Shown here in pieces: positions 45,666 through 57,839 of a DNA stretch of 64,000 bases; the stretch's first letter is position 1, and every line of letters starts with the position of its first letter. This DNA comes from Dugong dugon (Eukaryota > Chordata > Mammalia > Sirenia > Dugongidae), in NCBI GenBank assembly GCA_030035585.1, contig CM057465.1, positions 31,700,001 through 31,764,000 of the forward strand, read 5' to 3'. The notes under the pieces are model-generated. The model was not told where the DNA came from. It did not search any database and saw only the letters and a list, made by a program, of their open reading frames with translations. A program made the position numbers and the translations under genes.

Positions 45666-46389
45666 TACACTTCCTTGGAAATATCAATACAACTTATCTG
45701 AGAAATATCTGGCATTCTGACAAATGTATCTGCCATTTATCACATCTAATTGAGAAAAGAGATTCATTAAATTGTGCTAACTTTGCCTTCTGAAACTTCA
45801 TCTTATTCGCCTCTACCTACCAGCTTTGAGAAACAACTAAATAGTATATTCATTCTAGAAGCTCCTGAAACACTCAGCAAGAAGTGGAAATCCAAAGTCT
45901 TCTGTATTCTAATTTTTATTTGTGCAATGGAGAGATTTTTCATACTAGATTAACTGCTCATCAAAGGGTGTAGAAGATTCCTTTGTTTAGATGACATTAT
46001 TAAACACAATGAAGAAAACAAATAATAGGGGACAGATTCTATAAATCATTCCATAGAATATGTAATGATACATAAAGAAGGTCATGATGTATGACTAAGT
46101 GGAAAAAGTAAGCAGATTATAAAGCATTGTGTGAATAGTGATCTTATTTTCTAATCCGTATGTAACGGTGTCACAGAGTATGAGGGAAAATGCCCTTAAA
46201 TGTTAACATGTTATTGCTGGGTAGTATGATGTAACTGGATATTTTTAATATCTTTCTTTTTCTTCTGTATTTTTAAATGGTCTATAACTCATAAGCTAAT
46301 GAAAACTATTCAAATAATCAAATGATTTAAAAAAGCTAGTTTCTGAATATTTGTATGGCTAATGTCAAAGCAATAGATGTCATCCAAAG
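45666..46389. other. Unassigned DNA
   Basis: Nothing specific. Confidence 0.4.
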
Positions 46390-46500
46390 TGCACTGGGCA
46401 ACCCATTGGGTGACTTTAATTCAAATCCTTACTCTACTATTACTATGTACCAAGTTATTTAACCATTTGATTCTCTGTTATGGTTAAAATAGAACTGCAA
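46390..46500 (+). mobile_element. MIR fragment, sense
   Basis: GACTTTAATTCAAATCCTTAC, then TACCAAGTTATTTAACC, then TTCTCTGTTATGG resembles the tRNA-proximal part of MIR. Weak. Confidence 0.45.
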
Positions 46501-47262
46501 TTAAAAGAAACTAACATGTTTATAGTTAATGAGATATTACCTGGGTATTTGAGCATAAAAAGACTTCATGACTTACGGGAATAAAGAAAAGTACAAAAGA
46601 AAACTTTTAATCACAGCCTAATTTTACTTTTCCAGAAATATTTTGTTGTTTCTAGGAAGTTTCTTGAATGCCACATTATTTCTTTGACAATTAAAGCCTT
46701 TTTTATTTTTCTCAGACATGTCCCACAATCCATTTCTTGGCAGTGCAATGCATTTCTCTCTCTTTTTGTTGCAATGCATGGCTTCCAAAAGCATCAATGG
46801 ACCACACATACAAAAATCATTAGAGGTACATCGATGTAAAAGAAATAAGCATATGTTCACTTCTTCCAACATTATTCACAGTTATATTCTGTGCCTAGAA
46901 TTGTGCCTGGCACACAGCTGAATAAGTAAACCCATCATAGCCATTTAAGTTGAACAATAAGAGTGCTTCTTGCACTTCAGGGATGTTACATACACTACTC
47001 AGATTCAATGTATCTATTTTCCATATGCATGAACACAGTTTAAACATATCCCATATCCCCAGCTTTTCATCAACATGTATTTACACTTTCTATTGTAAGT
47101 CTTTATTTGGTTTTTCTCTTAGGTTGTATCTGCTCAGCTTTTTTCATTAGTCATTCCACTGGTAATATTAGGTTTTATAAATTAAACAAATTATTCATAA
47201 ATATTTTGAATGGCCTTCATATATTCTTCTGAAGCAGTACAGTTACCTTTTTATTATCCAAC
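46501..47262. other. Unassigned DNA
   Basis: A short tail-like piece (TGTGCCTGGCACACAGC, near 46905) could be MIR or L2. Otherwise nothing. Confidence 0.4.
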
Positions 47263-47274
47263 TCTCAAGCTTGA

Positions 47275-47445
47275 AAGCACTTGCGGCACAGTGGTTTAAG
47301 AGCTACAGCAAGCTATGGCTGCTAATCAAGAGATTGGCAAGTTGAATCCACCAGCCAGTCCTTGGAAACCCTATGGGCCAGTTCTACTTTGTATGAGTCA
47401 GAACTGATTTGACAGCAAGGGGTTTGATTTTTTTGTTGTTGTTGT
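47275..47445 (+). mobile_element. AfroSINE
   Basis: Head GCACAGTGGTTTAAGAGC, tail with GTATGAGTCAGAACTGATTTG, then a GTT-rich end. Flanked by TCTCAAGCTTGA (47263-47274) and TCTCAAACTTGA (47446-47457), 11 of 12 matching. Confidence 0.85.
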
Positions 47446-47457
47446 TCTCAAACTTGA

Positions 47458-47960
47458 CCTAATATAACTATCTAAAAAAGCCTCCTGGATTTTCCCTTTC
47501 AAAATCTTCTTTCTAAGCAATTTCGGTGAAATTTTACCATACAATGGACTGTAACTAGGCAAAATAGTGACTTTTGTTTTCATTGAAGATGAGGGCTTAT
47601 CCATAATATTAATAATCCATTTGCAAAAGAAGGTCCAAGTAAAAACGAGTATTTTTAAAATGCAAATTAAATTTATTTAAAAAATAAGAACAAGTAAGAT
47701 ACATATTCTGTACTTTAGCACTTAGAATTATTGGTGTTATTCAATAATACTTTAAATGACAGAAATTGTATAAATTTGACTAATGCAATGTCCTACACAC
47801 TATATAAAATAGAAAACATGTACCACTCAGGATGAACTATACGAAATATAGCTAGAAAATGGAACATTCCCACTTCAATTTTCAGAACCTCCTCTCAAGA
47901 TTTGTGCTCCATGAAGGCAGCAAGGTCTCAGGCCCTGGCTATATGAAGGAACCATTTTCA
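47458..47960. other. Unassigned DNA
   Basis: Nothing specific. Confidence 0.4.
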
Positions 47961-47965
47961 CTGAC

Positions 47966-48475
47966 TGTGATGGTTAATTTTATGTGTCATCATGTCTAGG
48001 CTATTGTTCCCAGTGGTTTGGCCAAGGACTAGACCAGTTGCTGTTCCACAATGTAATCTAATGTAATGTAATCAAGTAGTTGAAAAGGAATTTTCCTAAG
48101 GATGTGTTCTGCTTTCAAGCTATGCATACATATTTGGCAGAACTTGCTCTCTCTCCACTCTCCACTCTTTCAAATGCCTGACCTACAGATCTTAAAATGA
48201 AAGCCTGAAGAAGTCTCTAGCCTGCCACCTGATCTACAGATTTTGGACTTGCCAGTCCTCACAATCATGTGAACCAATCCCCTGAAGTAAATTTCTCCAT
48301 ATATATATGTGTATATATAAGTGTGTGTATATATATATATTTTATACATATAAAACCTGAACCCTTTGCCATTGAGTCTATTCCAAATTAAAGCGACCCT
48401 ATAGGACAGAGTTGAACTGCCCCATAGGGATAAATCTCTCTGGTTCTGTTTCTCTAGAAAACCTTGACTAAGACA
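47966..48475 (+). mobile_element. Solo ERVL-type LTR with an inserted SINE fragment
   Basis: It starts TGTGATGGTTAATTTTATG and ends GACTAAGACA, matching the MLT2-like class of ERVL LTRs. Flanks CTGAC and CTGCT agree at 3 of 5 positions. A TA/TG-rich tract (48298-48345) precedes the inserted SINE piece. Confidence 0.82.
48352..48433 (-). mobile_element. AfroSINE tail fragment inside the ERVL LTR
   Basis: About 80 bp of the antisense RTE-like tail and body (GCCATTGAGTCTATTCC, CGACCCTATAGGACAGAG) interrupt the LTR just before its TCTCTGGTTCTG end. The SINE head is absent. Confidence 0.78.
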
Positions 48476-48480
48476 CTGCT

Positions 48481-49775
48481 TCTCTGATTATAACACCTAA
48501 AGATACTGTCTTTTTAGACATTTGATTAACAGTTTATAGGGTCTCCATCTATATCATGAAATAAAAACTGTGTTACATACTAAAGGGGATACAGATGTCG
48601 TGGTATCTTTCCTTAGATGAGACACTGTAAAGAGAAAAGTCATGCACAGAAATTACGCACTATAGGATGTGATGAATGCCAACAAATTGCAGGAAGTCAA
48701 ACAAAAAGGGATGAGGCTATGAGTCTCATGGGCAGCATTATGGAGTCATCTGCACCTAATAATGAAAAATGGACCCGGGGCTATTAAAGAACATCGTAGG
48801 AGACATGATAGAAGAATATCCTTCTTGAGAGAAGAAACTGGTGCAAAGAAGATCACAAAGGTGTGAAAGACTCATGGAGCACTTTCACAGAAATAACAAG
48901 ATGCCCAATTTAAAGGAAACACAGCACAGAAGATGTTGAAAATGAAACAACTAAATAACATTCAAAGGTATGAGCCTTTAGTAAAATAAAAGATAAGGGT
49001 AACTGGGTAGTGCATATAAATATTTCTGTATGAAAACATATTCACACATTAGTGCAGGAGATGTTGTGGAGAGAAAAAAAAAACTACATCTGAATTAGGT
49101 CACTAGATTATACAGTATTTGGAAAAGCCTTAGTTCATAAGCCTATTTTGGTAAGTTTTCATTTTATTCAAAGCAAAGGAGAAAGGGAAAAAGCAACAAA
49201 AAAGATGGAAAGGTCTGAAAATAGCCTGGTACTTTGCCAGAAAGTGAAGCAATGCATGTCAATGTAGAAAAGGGAGAAGATAGGGAAAGACTGGCTATTC
49301 TAAAGCATTTCCATCAATCCTATGCAAACTCAACTATCTAATACAATCAGAATTACAGAAAACTTACTTGCAAATGACAACAATATGTGGAAGTATTCTA
49401 TGTGCCCTTGAATATGTAAGGTTTGTCAATCTCAAACATTAGTTCTTCTCACAAATTATTAAATGAGCCAACAAAAAATCTGATGAAAAATACATGGGAA
49501 ATTTTTCTAAGATCCAGAGAGGAGGGTGTGATAGTATTGCTACTTTCATGTTAGTATAGACAAAATTCAGGTGTAACTCTCAACTAATTTAAATGGAGGT
49601 GGATTTTTCTTTTGGGTGGAACTTCTCTGATGCTCCTATTGGATGGAACCGTAGGCACTTCATAGGTCAAAATGACACCAAATAATAGCCTAGGCCAAAA
49701 TATACATATCAGTACTATATTCATAATAATGTTGCTTGATTCTCAGCTTTCCAAAATCATTAAAGAAAAATGTTT
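48481..49775. other. Unassigned DNA
   Basis: Nothing firm. Part of 49560-49775 may belong to the older L1 3' UTR that is clear from 50132. Confidence 0.35.
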
Positions 49776-49788
49776 AAGAATTAATACA

Positions 49789-50118
49789 TGTAGTGGGGTT
49801 GTTAACCATTGTCATAGAGCAACATGTGTACTGTTTAATAAGAAACTGTTTTGGTCTGTAAACCTTCATCTAAATTGAGAATAGCAGCACAACTGAAGAA
49901 CGTAATCCATGTCACTGCAGTGTGCATGTAGAAATTTTTGAAATGGTGTATCTTTGGCTATGTATATTTTCACCAAAAAAAAAAAAAAAGGTCGAGAAGG
50001 GAGAGGGTTGACATGTCGTGGGGTTGTTAACCAATGTCATAAAATAATATGTGTACTGACTATTTAATGAGAAACTATTTGTCCTGTAAACCTTCACCTA
50101 AAGCACAATTAAAAAAAA
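49789..50118 (+). mobile_element. Lineage L1 3' UTR, 330-bp truncated copy
   Basis: It holds only the last part of the lineage 3' UTR, with the internal A-run (49976-49989) and terminal A-run. Perfect 13-bp duplications AAGAATTAATACA lie at 49776-49788 and 50119-50131. It includes both copies of the end module. Confidence 0.92.
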
Positions 50119-50131
50119 AAGAATTAATACA

Positions 50132-50590
50132 AGCTTCGGTTACATTAACAAGCTCTGAAGACTGACCTCAGAACAAAGATTAGTATCACACTGATTATAA
50201 AGACACAGTAGAAACTATTTCCGTTAGATAATTCTTAAACCTTAAACCAAAAATTTCCCCTGAAGCCTTCTTAAAACCAGACAATAGTTTAGCTTAACTA
50301 GTAAAGAATGTCTGCCATGAGTATTGAGGTCTTTAAAGGTCTATCTATATGGGATCAAATTGACAACCACAATTCGAAAGATTAGATAGGAAATTTAAAC
50401 AGCAGCGAGTTTATGTTAGTGGTGAAGGAACAACTTGGAAAAGGAGGGTGAGCATAGTTGCACAACTCAAAGAATGCATTAATGTCACTGAATTGAATTG
50501 TGCATGTAGAAATTGTTGAATTGGTGTTATGTTCTGCTGTGTACATTCTCAATAACAACAAAAATATAATAAATTATAAAAAAGAGAGAG
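50132..50590 (+). mobile_element. Older L1 3' UTR
   Basis: The tract TATGGGATCAAATTGACAAC, GTGAAGGAACAACTTGG, TTGCACAACTCAAAGAATG and CACTGAATTGAATTGTGC resembles an earlier L1 3' UTR. Its end (TGCATGTAGAAATTGTTG) is related to the lineage L1 module. It probably extends left of the younger insertion. Confidence 0.6.
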
Positions 50591-52139
50591 AGAGTAGACC
50601 CATTCTCAGCATGCCCTGGTGATTCCTCAAATGAAAGATAGATTGTAGGATATTGGATTTTCCTGGAGGACCCTGGATATAGACCTGAAATTTAATGGTA
50701 GCAGCCACACAGAACTAGGAGAGAAGCAGAAGTTAAATCTTTCCTCCTGAGAACATTCTTCGAACAGGTGCCATTTCAATATTTTTAAGGTGTATGTTTG
50801 TGAAGTAATTATTAATATTATGACATGAAGACAGTAGAGGAAAAAGCATAAAAGCATGAAAATGACACACCAAAAGAAGGTAGTCAAAGTTTGCTGCCTC
50901 TTCTATGTGCTAGTTACCTCTCTCTGCCTCCAAACAGGCCTGGCTCAGTGATGTTAGAGCCTGGCTATGCCTTGATGGAAGAATTAGAATATAAATCCCT
51001 CTCCTCCGGAGAAAACAGATTACCTGTGTATTTTGACATGATTATCGGCATGACACGAATGCACAGTGTAATGTCAATAACATTATTTTTCAAGAATTCA
51101 TACAAGGCAATACATTATCCTAAAGAATTTGAGCAGATAAAATGTTCTATTTATGTTTTCCGGCAGCTCTTATTTCTTTATTTTCTGCACTTTGAATAGT
51201 AGAGTTCCATTTCATGAATATTCTAATCAGGTCGAAGATTCCAACCATACAATCGTCCCACAAATGGCAGGACCCAAGTAGTGTAGAGCAACAAATGTCT
51301 GCCTTTGGCAGCAAAAGAAATTTCACAAATAGCTCCAGTGCATCTTGGGTATTCAAATCAAGAACCCTAGACAGTTTTAAAGGAAGAAGAACAGTCGTGT
51401 TTTGCTTCCACACTTGTTATTACACCAGACTGAGTTTCATATTCTCTGGCTGTTCTTTCAGTAATTAGTTCATTTAAATATATGAAAAATATAAATTAGG
51501 ACTCCACTACTTCTTAAAGAAACAACTAACCTTGTGAATGACTGAATGAATGAATGACCCACTGACAGAAAGAGTACAAAATATCTGACATGTTTTCTTA
51601 TTCATGACACCCCCAGTTAATCTTCCATGGCAATAAAACTTGCTCAGTGAAATAGACAGTTTTTTGACTGGTAAAATAAAATTAGCCTAAAATGTCACCG
51701 AGACATTTTTGAAACAGAAAATATATGCCAATGTGAAGAATTTTTTTTTTTTCCTCTCAAAGATTAAGTTAGGAGACATGACAGAGCAGCCAATACTAAA
51801 ATGTTCCACATTCTTAAATGATGGAATAAATGTTCTGAACATGTAAAAGTTTATAGGGGAAAGTTTCATAAAATCAGCTACCTTTAAATAATCATCAATA
51901 AATTAGCCACTTATTTTAGAGTCACTTTGGTACAGATCATAAAGGATATCTACCCTAGTGATAATGCTTGGTATTGTTTCTTATCCTTTATGACAGATTG
52001 TGAATTAAGATTTTAAAACACATGAAATTACACAGAAAATTGTTTTTACCTCCTAAATGGTTACTTCATGGGCATGGACAAATCAGATACGTTTTAACCT
52101 CATTCAAGTTCAAAAAAAAAAAAAAGTACAAAATACTTT
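50591..52139. other. Unassigned DNA
   Basis: GAATGAATGA-type repeats lie near 51540. No exon-like structure is visible. Confidence 0.4.
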
Positions 52140-52250
52140 TCATGTCATAAGTCTATATTGGGGATTTAATGATAGATATAATAATCTCTGTCCTCAAGTA
52201 GTTTAGAGTCCAGAGAAGAAAATACTCAGGGAATCATAAAGCCATCTAGT
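52140..52250 (-). mobile_element. L2 fragment, antisense
   Basis: TGGGGATTTAATGATAG, then CTCTGTCCTCAAGTAGTTTAG resembles an antisense L2 tail. Weak. Confidence 0.4.
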
Positions 52251-52478
52251 AAGCACCTCAGAAAAACTAGTCTTGGAACGAGAGGATAAGAAAAGCTTTT
52301 TTCTGGTGTATGTAGTAACTAGAAGAGTCATAACAAATGAGAAGTTTATTATAATCCTGCTTAGTAAGTAGATAAGAATTTCCCTAAAGTTTTCATGCTC
52401 TGTTAAACTTGTAAATTGTGGTGCTTATTACAAGGACAAGTCCTTCTAAGAGCTGCTCCTCCACCCCACTTTTCCAAG

Positions 52479-52839
52479 TGTGATGTTATGTGAACGTTAA
52501 TGTTATGTGTCAACTTGGCTAAGCTATGATTCTCTGGTTTGGCAGACATTGGACTGGTTGCTCTTTTGTAATGTGATATAATGTAATCATCTCCCATGAT
52601 GTGATCAGATTTGATCAGCCAATCAATTGAAAGGGGAGTTTCCTTGGGGGTTAGGCCTGCCTCTATTATATGAATGGATGTTTTGGAAAATGTAGCTCTC
52701 TCTTAACCCCGCATTTTTCTTGTCTCCTGATCTACAGTTCCTGGGATATAAACCTGCAGAAGTCTCCAGCCTGCCACCTGACCTGCAGATTTGGGACTTG
52801 GGAGCCACCACATGACCTATGCCATTTCCTTTAAGTAAA

Positions 52840-52892
<53 letters not shown>

Positions 52893-52958
52893 ATAAATAG
52901 GTAGGTGGATAAATACATCGTACTGGTTTTGCTTCTCTAGAGAACCCAGACTAAGACA
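52479..52958 (+). mobile_element. Solo ERVL-type LTR with target-site duplication
   Basis: It starts TGTGATGTTATGTGAACG and ends CTAAGACA, flanked by perfect CCAAG at 52474-52478 and 52959-52963. The first 30 bp contain a short internal repeat of TGTTATGTG. A TA tract followed by GATATA units (52850-52895) sits where related LTRs are TA-rich. Confidence 0.85.
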
Positions 52959-53084
52959 CCAAGCCTCAGATGATAGCTGAAGTGGAACCAATTCCTGTGG
53001 CCTTGGCCCTTGCTTTTCAGTTTGAGCTCTACTGGGGTAGCTATAACTAAGTCAATCAAATTTCTGCTTTTAAAAAGTAAAGAT

Positions 53085-53213
53085 AAAGGCTGCCTAGATG
53101 ATCTGCTTGCAAAATCAGCCAATAAAAACCCTATAAATCATGATAGTTGATTCCATTTTGCATGAGGTGGTTGTGAGTCAGAGACTGACTCTATGGAAGC
53201 TAACAACAACAAA
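53085..53213 (+). mobile_element. SINE of an older AfroSINE-related type
   Basis: GCTTGCAAAATCAGCCAATA, ATTCCATTTTGCATGAGG and GAGTCAGAGACTGACTC, then CTAACAACAACA, give a SINE body and an RTE-like tail. The tRNA-like head is not clear. Confidence 0.6.
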
Positions 53214-53267
53214 AAGAGAAAACGGAAACGTAAAACAAATAATATGAGTAATTTAAAGTTATAAGAA

Positions 53268-53413
53268 GGAAACCCTGGTGGTGTAGTGGTTAAGAGTTTG
53301 GCTGCTAACTAAAAGGTCAGCAGTTCAAATCCACCAGGGGCTCTTTGGAAACCCTATGGGGCAGTTCTACTCTGTCCTGTAAGGTCGCAATGAGTAAATA
53401 GGCAATGGGAGTT
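53268..53413 (+). mobile_element. AfroSINE, short form
   Basis: It shows AACCCTGGTGGTGTAGTGG, AGCAGTTCAAATCCACC, then GGGGCAGTTCTACTCTG and a decayed tail. No clear duplication. Confidence 0.86.
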
Positions 53414-54234
53414 AGCAGAGTCTCTGAGTAGATACCAAGTTAGGGTGAGCCAGTTAGTAGTAGTAAGGGAAGTGACAACAGACACAAAAAGCAGCAGCAC
53501 TGGAAAAACTAATTGTTATCTGAAAGGCAGAAGGAAAGAAAAAAGGTTCTAGCTTGAGGTCTGTAGAGCAGCTTTGGGTCTAGTTTCAGTGTCTACATGA
53601 CCTTCTCACTGTGCAACTGGGATTTAAGTTTCCTGCCTTCCTTACTGATCATTGAAATACATTTTGATTATTTAAAGTAATGTAAGTGTCTATTCCTTGA
53701 AGCCAAATGAGCCTAACTGAAACAAGTTATCAATCTCAATTATAATCTGCAGAAATACTTTTTAAGACCCCCAAATAGTTCAAATTATCTGTGTAAGAAT
53801 ACTTCTTAAGAAAAGAATAAAGGAAAGCTTAAAACAATAGAGATTTGAGACAAGATCACATAACTTAGACTAAGTGAAATTACATATATTCAATCTTATT
53901 TATAAAAAGGAAGAAGCATTTCTCTTGCTAATGTGCTGCTGCACACACTGACATTTAAATGGATATAGAAGAGCAGCATGTCTACATTGCGTTCCTGCTC
54001 ACTAATCAAAACTGCTATGCATCACCTCAGTGAAAATGGCTTTGCAGTCCATTTTGCCAATCTGCATAACATTACCAATTATTATGGTTGAGTGACTCTT
54101 AGAACAGATCATTTTCCCAGACATTTAAAGTCCTCATTGACTTCCTCACTTAAGTAAACAGAGCCATCCCCACTCTCTGGATGCTTCGTTATTTAGCTTG
54201 AAAGGATAACAGAAGGGAGTGGATGGCTATTGAG
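53414..54234. other. Unassigned DNA
   Basis: Nothing specific. Confidence 0.4.
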
Positions 54235-54415
54235 CAACACTGTGTATGTGAATGGCTTTACATAGCCACCTCATTTAATCTTAACAATAATTTGGTGACA
54301 AAGGTTACCCTTTCTTTATAGAAGAGCAGACTGACATGAGATTTGTCGAAAGCTTACATCATTAGGATTTGAACTCAAGTCTGTCTGACTCCAAATCACC
54401 TACCTCATGCTGCTC
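54235..54415 (-). mobile_element. MIR, antisense
   Basis: CTTTACATAGCCACCTCATT, TAATCTTAACAATAATTTGG, ATTAGGATTTGAACTCAAG and GTCTGACTCCAAATC fit antisense MIR. Confidence 0.7.
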
Positions 54416-54926
54416 TTTCCTATAACCCACGATAATCTTTTTCCTTTGTTTAGCTTCCACAATTTACTTATTTACTCTGTAACACTATAAGTAAAGGAGA
54501 CCAGAAACTCTAGTTGCTGCTATGGGTCTACAGACATGATTATGAAGAAAAAATGGTTTGAGAAAAACTCACTGGATTTGGATTAAATGGATGTGCTGCT
54601 CTAGTATTGACTCTTCTGGGGTGATTCATTTATCTTTTTTTAAATAAAAATTTTCACCCAAGGAATTAAGTCTCGTATAATCTTACACAAGTCAACCAAA
54701 TTGAATAACAGCCAGTCACAATTTAAAAAATGCATATCTTACTCACTGAAAATACAGTCCTTCCATTCCATCCGTAAGGAGAGGAGAAAGAATGTGAGAG
54801 TTTTTCTTTTCCACCACTTTTCCCATTTTACATTGACAAGGTCCCCTGTGTTGATCTCTCATTATCCCAAAAGGGACAGAAAACAAAGTCAATCTAGCCC
54901 CAGCCTATCCCTTAAGACCCTATGTT
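54416..54926. other. Unassigned DNA
   Basis: Nothing specific. Confidence 0.4.
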
Positions 54927-55495
54927 CTGGTTATCTATTGCTGTGTAACCAAAAACCTAGAACTAACTGACATTGAACAATAAACATCTTATGCTCACAA
55001 TTATGTGGGTCAGACATTTAGTCAAACGCAGTGAGGATGACTAGTTTCTGTTCCATGATGTCTAGAATTTAGCTGAGGTGACTCAAATGTCTGGACATGG
55101 TTGACTCAGTCAGCTTTGATCTCAGTCCTTTTCCATGTGGCTGGGTCTGGAATGTCCAAGATGGCTCCTTCACACACATATCTGGTGTCTGGACTTGGGT
55201 GCAGAACAACAACAGTTAACTATATCACTTTCTTTTGTATATCCTGGGCACATGGCTATTTTGGACTTCCTCACAGCCTGGAGGTCTCAGAGTAGCCAGA
55301 ACACATTTCAAGAGACTGAAGGTAAAACCTAGCAGATTCTTAAGGCCTGAGTCCAGACACTGGTGAAATGTCACTTCTGCCATATCCAATTGGTCAAAGC
55401 AGTCAAGAACCCACTCAGACTTAAGGAGAAGTGACATAGACCACATGGCTCAATGCAAGGAGTAAAAAAAAAAAAATCACATCTGTCTTTAATCT
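54927..55495 (-). mobile_element. MLT1-type LTR, antisense
   Basis: It begins TCTGGTTATCTATTGCTGTG, then ATTATGTGGGTCAGACATTT, and ends with TGTCACTTCTGCCATATCC and TTGGTCAAAGCAGTCAAG. This is the layout of an antisense MLT1-family LTR. Frames at 55101-55332 lie inside it and are not genes. Confidence 0.62.
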
Positions 55496-55704
55496 ACCAC
55501 AACTTATCTCCTGCAACCCCACCTCCATTCTGCCTCTTTCACTATTAGTCCTGATTCCTGATTTAATGAAGATTTTAAACTTCTTTTCAAAATTAAGAAA
55601 CTACTATGTGTTACTTACTGTTCTCATGTGACAGGGAAATAAAATAACATACACAATGGTGGTTCTACCTCTTAAAAACATAATAACAAATTTACCCAAC
55701 AGTT

Positions 55705-55845
55705 CAATTCTCCTTCTCTGAGCCATTTTTTCTCATCTGTAATAAATGTACCTTCCTGGGATGTTTTGACAGTTAAATGAAGTGAGACAGATAAATTGCC
55801 TAGCATGGTACCTGGAATATTCTAGACAGTAAATAGTCAATTTTC
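55705..55845 (+). mobile_element. MIR, sense, 3' part
   Basis: TTTTTTCTCATCTGTAATAA, GTTAAATGAAGTGAGAC and GCCTAGCATGGTACCTGG follow sense MIR. Confidence 0.65.
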
Positions 55846-56872
55846 CTCCCCTATATTACCAATATTGTGATTAATATGTATAGTTGGGCTTGCATATGTG
55901 TGTTTGGAAACTCTGCTCTGTCAGTGCCAGGAGCAAAACAGAAATAGAATCTTTCACACTCCATTTCTAGGGAGTTTGGAGTAGTGATGGATGGGTATAT
56001 TTTGGGACTTTGAGAACCTACCTTGTGTGCCATCATTTAATAGGGACAAGAGAGAGGGAACTTATGAAAACACTCAAATATTATTAATAATTATTTGGGC
56101 ATAATACACTTAATACTCTCTCTATATTTGCTTATGGACAGTTCTCCTCCCTTTTCTTGCAGTCTTCCTTATATTAGAGTTATGTCTGGATAAATATGAG
56201 TACAATTTGCACTATATTATCAGCTAAAGTATAGGGATCCCATTCAACTCATTTTTATTTTATATCTTACAGTACTTGTCATAGTACTTTAGATAAAATA
56301 AGTACTCAATATTTGATGACTACTAAGGCCATTTATTTCTTAGTAAATGGCAATAAGACATTGACAGCATTAATCTAGATACTTTATGACTTTGCAGAAA
56401 CTGGCACATTTCTTGATGATAGGCTACATAGTTTTATAGGTACAACAATAGAATTTCCACTGGATTTGATATTGGAAAATTGTGATATTCCTCTCCCGGC
56501 ATATGCTCATCTTTCTAAATAGACAATTTGATCTTATGTACACAAATCTGAATTGCTTTTTTCTTTTCTTTTTCCTTTTAAATTCAATAATCTGTAAAGT
56601 GGAATTCTATTATTTTGTATAATTTGTGACTAGAGAGATTTGCCTAAAAGTTACATAAATTTCAAAAAAACCTAGTTCTCTTAAAAATTTAACATATACA
56701 TTTTATATCACACATAGAAATCACTTGACAATTTCTTAGTTGTTATTGAAAATTTAATTATAGGATGCAAGCTTTAAGGAACAATGTGCATCATTTATTT
56801 CCATTCCATGGAAGAGTCATTAAAATAATTATATTTTTATTTTTGTACGTCCAGGATATTTTTAGTGTGTAT
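55846..56872. other. Unassigned DNA
   Basis: AT-rich, nothing specific. Confidence 0.45.
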
Positions 56873-56882
56873 TCATAGTCTC

Positions 56883-57107
56883 CAATCCAAAACCAGCTAC
56901 CACCCAGTCGCTTCTCACTCATGGTGACACCATGCATATCAGAGTGGAACTGTGTTTTCAATGTTTCAGTAAATCTGGGTTTTCAATGGGTGATTTTCTG
57001 GAAATAGACCACCAGGCATTTCTTCTGAGGCACCTCTGGGTGAACTCGAACCTCCAACTTTTCCACCAGCAGCAGAGAACTTTAACTATTTGCACCAACC
57101 AGGGACT
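56883..57107 (-). mobile_element. AfroSINE-type SINE, older long subfamily, antisense
   Basis: Its middle segment (CAATGGGTGATTTTCTGG, AGGCACCTCTGGGTGAACTC) differs from the common AfroSINE. The head with GAACTCGAACCTCC has a B-box-like run. Flanked by TCATAGTCTC (56873-56882) and TCACAGTCTC (57108-57117), 9 of 10 matching. Confidence 0.82.
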
Positions 57108-57117
57108 TCACAGTCTC

Positions 57118-57666
57118 TCATAATCAGGAAAAAATTCAAGATGCAGTGAGAAATAGAATATTTTAGGTAAATGGAATATAAGAAGAGAAAAATCGTATTA
57201 TCAAATGCATGATAAATTTTCTTACATAAGAATATTTGGCTCACTAACTTTTTTTCAAAGTGTTTTCTCTTATTAGTGCAATTGTGTATGTAGTATATGA
57301 AAATATAACCATCATTGGGGTATTGAAGTAGAGGAATCTGCTATGTACAAATTAAAGTCTAAATCATGACAATAGAGTAATAATATAGAAGTTTTGCATT
57401 TATACTATATGTCAATCTGAATGCTTGATCCTATTCATAATTAGTAATATCAATGTAATCATTTTAATTTACACTTTAAAAGCTTGGGTTATGTAAAAAA
57501 AAGTATTTTTTAAAGAAAAAAAAAAGAGATTAAACCTGGATATGTTCAAACAGAGGTCAGATGATAATGTGCTAGGTATATTAAAGAGGGAATCCCTTCC
57601 ATGGTTGGACATGTGATTCCTCCAATTCTGTGAAATATTCACGATGCACTAATTACTAGATACTAC
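57118..57666. other. Unassigned DNA
   Basis: Nothing specific. Confidence 0.45.
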
Positions 57667-57675
57667 ATGAACTTT

Positions 57676-57830
57676 GGAGCTCTGGTGGCACAGTGGTTAA
57701 GAGCTATGGCTGATAACCAAATGGTCGGCAGTTCGAATCCACCAGCTGCTCCTTGGAAACCCTATGATGTGGTTCTATTCTGCCCTATAGGGTCACTATG
57801 AGTCAGAATTGACTCAATGGCAATGGGTAT
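57676..57830 (+). mobile_element. AfroSINE, short form
   Basis: The head GCTCTGGTGGCACAGTGG, B-box-like GTTCGAATCC, body CTTGGAAACCCTATG and RTE-like tail (GGGTCACTATGAGTCAG) are well preserved. Flanked by perfect ATGAACTTT at 57667-57675 and 57831-57839. Confidence 0.9.
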
Positions 57831-57839
57831 ATGAACTTT

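Noticed and set aside
55101-55446. Frames on both strands at a moderately GC-rich spot, considered as an exon
   Set aside because: They fall entirely inside the antisense MLT1-type LTR, whose layout explains the sequence.
57676-57760. A tRNA-like segment with a B-box
   Set aside because: It is the tRNA-derived head of an AfroSINE: no full cloverleaf can be drawn, and the SINE body and tail follow directly.
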